DNA from: Candidatus Dojkabacteria bacterium UBA2222
Lineage (GTDB): Bacteria > Patescibacteriota > Dojkabacteria > SC72
NCBI GenBank assembly: GCA_002328465.1
Contig: DCUE01000042.1
Coordinates: 4,540-12,487 of the forward strand
Direction of reading: 5' to 3'
DNA length: 7,948 nt
In this document: positions 6,644-7,948 of the stretch, piece after piece
Numbering within the stretch: position 1 is the stretch's first letter
Layout of the letters: each line of letters begins with the position of its first letter
Notes under the pieces: model-generated
Seen by the model: the letters and a program-made list of their open reading frames with translations, nothing else
What the model was told of the DNA's origin: nothing
Database searches by the model: none
Program-made: the position numbers and the translations under genes

Positions 6644-7859
6644 TGACCATACCCATTACTTCTGAAAGTTGGAACATTGGCATATAAATACCAAGAGAAA
6701 TGAATGCTATCGCTAAACCCATTATTATAAGGAAAACGGGCTCTAGTATAGAAGACATATTCTCTGTAGCTACATCAACCTCATCTTTGTAATACTCTGA
6801 TATCTTTGCTAATACTGTATCTAACTCTCCAGTTTCTTCCCCAACTGCTACCATACTACTTACAATCAAAGGATAGTATTCACTTCTAGCAATCGGTAGT
6901 GCCAAAGATCCTCCTTTTTCAACTTCATTTTTGGCATCGAGAATTACTTCTTTAAACATCTCATTGCTTAGTGACAAGGCCGTTAGTTCTAATGCTCTAA
7001 TAATTGATAAACCACTACTAAGTAGAAGACCCAACAATCTCGTGAATTGAGCTATTTGCATTTTACTTATTATCATTCCAAGGATAGGGGTTTTAACCAA
7101 AAGTTTATCTCTACTTCTTTTTCCCTTTGGTGTATCAACCCAAATCTTATATCCAATAACTAATGATAGTATCACAATCAATACTGCCCACCAGAAATTT
7201 ATAAAGAAATCACTCATATCTAAAAGGAACTGGGTTATGAATGGCAGCTCTGCATCAAACTCTCCATAGATGTCACTCATAGAAGGAACCAAAACAAACA
7301 TCATTAGAAGCATAACCACAACAATTACTACCAAAAGGATCATAGGGTAGGTGAGAGCCGATTTTAATTTGGCTTGAAGTTTCTTACTTTCTTCCAATTC
7401 AATTGCTAATTTATCCAGTATTTTGTCCAAGTTTCCACTAGACTCACCCGCTTCAATAAGATTTATTGCTACATCATCGAAAACATCATCAGCATTCCTA
7501 AATGCATCAGCCAAGCTCTTCCCTGCTTCAACAGAATTCTTAACTTGAGTAATAACTCTTTTAAACATGGGATTTGCAATTTGTTGCTCCATAACCTGCA
7601 AACCTCTTGTCAAAGGTAGTCCAGCTCCTACCATAGTAGCAAGCTGTCTCATAAAGACAACTTTCTCCTTCATTGGTACACCACCAATGTTTATCTGGCC
7701 TAATTCCTCTAAATCTATTGCAACCTTCTCTTTAATGTTTACAACAACCAAGCCTCTGTCTTGCAATATCTCCGCCAATGCTTCTGCATCTCTTGCTTCT
7801 AACTTTCCATTGACTTCTTTTCCTTTACTATCTCTTGCTGAAAATGTAAATTTTGGCAT
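6618..7859 (-). CDS. pilC: Type IV pilus inner-membrane platform protein PilC (GspF family)
   Basis: This is the polytopic platform protein of the pilus motor; it contacts the ATPase on the cytoplasmic side and pilins in the membrane. At 413 residues it has the normal family length of about 400. The N-terminus (FTFSARDSKGKEVNGKLEA, residues 4-22) is the typical small cytoplasmic domain. Two T2SSF repeats follow, at about residues 66-192 and 268-395. Each carries the family signature: EAGESSGNLD at 136-145 and VGEETGELD at 339-347. Three membrane segments are visible at about 170-192, 221-241 and 370-393. The ATG at 7859 lies 2 bases after the upstream ATPase stop; the only purine run nearby is a weak AAGAG. 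The 33-base gap downstream leads to the major pilin. No missing key region or frameshift was seen. The identification rests on whole-length family resemblance and is very secure; only the PilC versus GspF naming depends on context. Confidence 0.96.
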   Translation of the reverse strand: MPKFTFSARDSKGKEVNGKLEARDAEALAEILQDRGLVVVNIKEKVAIDLEELGQINIGGVPMKEKVVFMRQLATMVGAGLPLTRGLQVMEQQIANPMFKRVITQVKNSVEAGKSLADAFRNADDVFDDVAINLIEAGESSGNLDKILDKLAIELEESKKLQAKLKSALTYPMILLVVIVVVMLLMMFVLVPSMSDIYGEFDAELPFITQFLLDMSDFFINFWWAVLIVILSLVIGYKIWVDTPKGKRSRDKLLVKTPILGMIISKMQIAQFTRLLGLLLSSGLSIIRALELTALSLSNEMFKEVILDAKNEVEKGGSLALPIARSEYYPLIVSSMVAVGEETGELDTVLAKISEYYKDEVDVATENMSSILEPVFLIIMGLAIAFISLGIYMPMFQLSEVMGMVIDIVKVIV

Positions 7860-7861
7860 AT

Positions 7862-7948
7862 TTAACTCTTAAGTAATCTTAATACTTCCTCAGGAAATAC
7901 TGCATACTCCTGAGCTTTCTGAACTGAAATAACACCCTCTCTTACTAG
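7862..7948 (-). CDS. Type IV pilus ATPase, C-terminal end only (PilT- or PilB-like)
   Basis: Only the last 28 codons and the TAA stop lie in the window; the 5' part is beyond the right edge, and the frame is open to base 7948. The visible tail begins LVREGVISVQKAQEYA and ends PEEVLRLLKS. Secretion ATPases of the GspE/PilB/PilT family usually end in this way: a helix of the type LVxxGxIS followed by xxAxxYA and PEEL-RLL. The PEE-x-LRLL ending looks a little more like PilT, the retraction ATPase, than PilB, the extension ATPase, but 28 residues cannot settle this and the Walker motifs are not visible. The protein would be a cytoplasmic hexamer that powers pilus movement at the base of PilC. Only 2 bases separate its stop from the pilC start, so the two are almost certainly co-transcribed, and this neighbour strongly supports the call. 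Confidence 0.75.
   Translation of the reverse strand, partial: LVREGVISVQKAQEYAVFPEEVLRLLKS

Noticed and set aside
7567..7872. Plus-strand open frame of 101 codons
   Set aside because: It is antisense to the highly conserved N-terminal part of pilC.
1..7948. Alternative genetic code with UGA read as glycine
   Set aside because: TGA ends two genes at places that fit family lengths and an ATGA overlap, and no long gene contains an in-frame TGA.

Overview
The window is a single block of genes, all read on the minus strand. It encodes most of a type IV pilus (T4P) assembly system. Read in transcription order from the right edge, it holds: the C-terminal end of a pilus ATPase (7862-7948), the platform protein PilC (6618-7859), a probable major pilin (5994-6584), the prepilin peptidase PilD (5151-5939), four pilin-like proteins in the order GspH-, GspI-, GspJ- and GspK-like (5068 down to 1875), a stand-alone response-regulator receiver (1472-1855), and a large membrane-anchored, cysteine-rich protein of unknown function that runs off the left edge (1-1442). 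No plus-strand gene is supported. No RNA gene, mobile element or CRISPR array was seen.

Organism: the DNA is AT-rich, the genes are tightly packed, recognisable Shine-Dalgarno sequences are scarce, and the exported proteins carry paired cysteines. Taken together with this pilus gene set, this fits a member of the Candidate Phyla Radiation (Patescibacteria). That is inference from style and gene content; there is no rRNA or other marker here to prove it. Stop codons include TGA (5151-5153 and 3543-3545), and the long genes contain no in-frame TGA, so the UGA=Gly code of Gracilibacteria/SR1 is unlikely.

How the parts fit: the ATPase and PilC form the inner-membrane motor and platform. PilD removes the short positively charged leaders of the pilins and N-methylates them. 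The major pilin would make up the fibre. The H-I-J-K-like set matches the known order of minor pilins that form the tip and priming complex in T4P and type II secretion, and the K-like member lacks the usual Glu at mature position 5. The receiver domain may connect pilus activity to a signalling kinase. The last gene has one membrane anchor, a long outside region and at least 11 cysteines, and may be a surface partner of the pilus.

Regulation visible in the sequence: a near-consensus -35 box with a possible -10 lies at the end of pilC just ahead of the major pilin, and a strong GC-rich hairpin follows the pilin. The pilin may therefore be a separately boosted unit inside the operon. The 82-base gap ahead of the GspH-like gene has a weak promoter candidate and a perfect 14-bp palindrome close to the start codon. 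The other junctions are short (2 to 31 bases, or a 4-base ATGA overlap), as expected for co-transcription. No gene-free stretch exceeds 300 bases.
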